In this document: positions 5,688 to 6,199 of the stretch, piece after piece
How the letters are laid out: each line of letters begins with the position of its first letter
Position numbering within the stretch: position 1 is the stretch's first letter
Source of the DNA: an uncultured Verrucomicrobiota bacterium
Lineage (GTDB): Bacteria > Verrucomicrobiota > Verrucomicrobiia > Chthoniobacterales > SZAS-18
Reading direction: 5' to 3'
DNA: 6,199 bases
Assembly (NCBI GenBank): GCA_937871685.1
Contig: CALMOL010000268.1
Location: forward strand, 3,046 to 9,244
Program-made: the position numbers and the translations under genes
Notes under the pieces: generated by a model
The model's input: the letters and a program-made list of their open reading frames with translations, nothing else
Database searches by the model: none
What the model was told of the DNA's origin: nothing

Positions 5688-5741
5688 ATTCACCAATGAT
5701 CTTGATCAGGGCGCGCTTGCGGCGGAGACCGTCGAACTCGC
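5679..5741. repeat. Direct repeat flanking the second toxin-antitoxin pair, right copy
   Basis: The right partner of 4816-4878, comprising the last codons of intact yjbQ and 7 bp beyond its stop. The two copies are 863 bp apart, and the DNA between them is essentially just the UPF0175/DUF3368 pair. Confidence 0.9.
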
Positions 5742-6105
5742 CGTAGAAGATTTGCTCCCAGGGGCCGAGGTCGAGCTGGCCGGCGGTGATGGCGACGACC
5801 ACTTCGCGGCCCATGATGGTGCGCTTGAGGTGGGCGTCGGCGTTGTCCTCGGAGCCGTTGTGATCGTATTGGGAGTGGGGCTTCTCGGGGGCGAGCTTTT
5901 CCAGCCAGCGCTCGAAGTCGCGGTGCAGGCCGGACTCGTCGTCGTTGATGAAGACGCTGGCGGTGATGTGCATGGCGTTTACCAGGCAGAGACCCTCGCG
6001 CACGCCGGACGCGCGCACGGCCTCGGCGACCTTCGGCGTGATGTTCAGCAGGCCGCATCGCGCGGGCACCTCGAACCACAGTTCCTGACGGTGGGATTTC
6101 ATCAT
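5686..6105 (-). CDS. yjbQ: YjbQ/UPF0047 family protein
   Basis: A member of the small, widely conserved UPF0047 (YjbQ) family. Some members show a weak thiamine-phosphate-synthase-like activity, but the physiological role is unsettled. The 139-residue length matches the family. Conserved blocks are NAMHITASVFINDDESGLHRDFERWL (residues 43-68, H46), YDHNGSEDNADAHLK with H82 and H92 in the putative metal or active site, IMGREVVVAITAGQLDLGPW, and the tail QIFYGEFDGLRRKR. Starts at 6105 and 6102 are adjacent ATGs; GAAAG a few bases upstream is a weak Shine-Dalgarno match. The protein is complete with all family histidines. Its 3' end is duplicated at 4816-4878, so the present 3' end may be either the original or one restored by recombination. 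Confidence 0.95.
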   Translation of the reverse strand: MMKSHRQELWFEVPARCGLLNITPKVAEAVRASGVREGLCLVNAMHITASVFINDDESGLHRDFERWLEKLAPEKPHSQYDHNGSEDNADAHLKRTIMGREVVVAITAGQLDLGPWEQIFYGEFDGLRRKRALIKIIGE

Positions 6106-6165
6106 GCCGCTTTCATCATGCGGGCTGAACTTCAGGCCATGCTCCTGGTGATGCGGGGCAGGGAG

Positions 6166-6198
6166 ACAGGATTACAGGATTTTCTGGATTAACAGGAT
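6166..6198. repeat. ACAGGATT-type dispersed repeat at the right edge
   Basis: Four 8-bp units follow one another: ACAGGATT (6166-6173), ACAGGATT (6174-6181, sharing the T run), TCTGGATT (6183-6190) and AACAGGAT (6191-6198), cut off by the window end. The AT-richer composition stands out from the coding DNA. Similar ACAGGATTAACAGGAT strings occur between genes in several bacterial phyla. The rest of 6106-6165, the yjbQ leader, shows no other clear feature. Confidence 0.7.
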
Positions 6199-6199
6199 C

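Noticed and set aside
4816..5741. Insertion sequence or transposon around the toxin-antitoxin pair
   Set aside because: The flanking repeats are direct copies of a gene end, no terminal inverted repeats or transposase are seen.

Overview
The window is GC-rich, gene-dense bacterial DNA carrying nine protein genes or gene remnants and several families of short repeats. The source is uncertain. High GC, leaders with little or no Shine-Dalgarno signal, ATGA/GTGA gene overlaps, (T)CTCAC(T/C)T heptamer repeats, a GTCCCATGGGAC-type repeat inside a coding region and an ACAGGATT-type intergenic repeat together remind me of Verrucomicrobiota (Opitutales-like). That is an impression, not a proof.

Layout: positions 1-76 hold a 21-bp tandem repeat that runs off the left edge. 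Next, on the minus strand, come gltX (glutamyl-tRNA synthetase, 83-1399), a repeat-filled leader (1400-1613) and a vapC/vapB-type toxin-antitoxin pair (1614-2341). A divergent 171-bp gap (2342-2512) leads to a plus-strand run: a small unknown protein (2513-2833), a PD-(D/E)XK nuclease-like protein overlapping it by 4 nt (2830-3858), and, 15 nt later, a probable modification-dependent HNH restriction endonuclease (3874-4815). A second toxin-antitoxin pair follows (UPF0175 antitoxin and DUF3368 PIN-like toxin, 4926-5662). It converges on yjbQ (UPF0047, 5686-6105, minus strand). The right edge carries an ACAGGATT-type repeat.

How the genes work together: gltX and yjbQ are ordinary chromosomal genes. 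Between them lies what looks like a small defence or accessory island: a possible three-gene nuclease operon flanked by two unrelated toxin-antitoxin pairs. Both pairs sit between direct repeats. vapBC is bracketed by two copies of a ~60-bp heptamer-rich element that differ mainly by one 7-bp unit. The UPF0175/DUF3368 pair is bracketed by intact yjbQ and by a second copy of the last 17 codons plus stop of yjbQ, placed directly after the HNH gene. Six of the seven coding differences between the two yjbQ ends are synonymous third-position changes, so the extra copy appears to derive from another functional yjbQ rather than from a decayed local duplicate. Taken together this suggests insertion of small toxin-antitoxin cassettes by recombination at flanking homology. 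No integrase or transposase is visible in the window.
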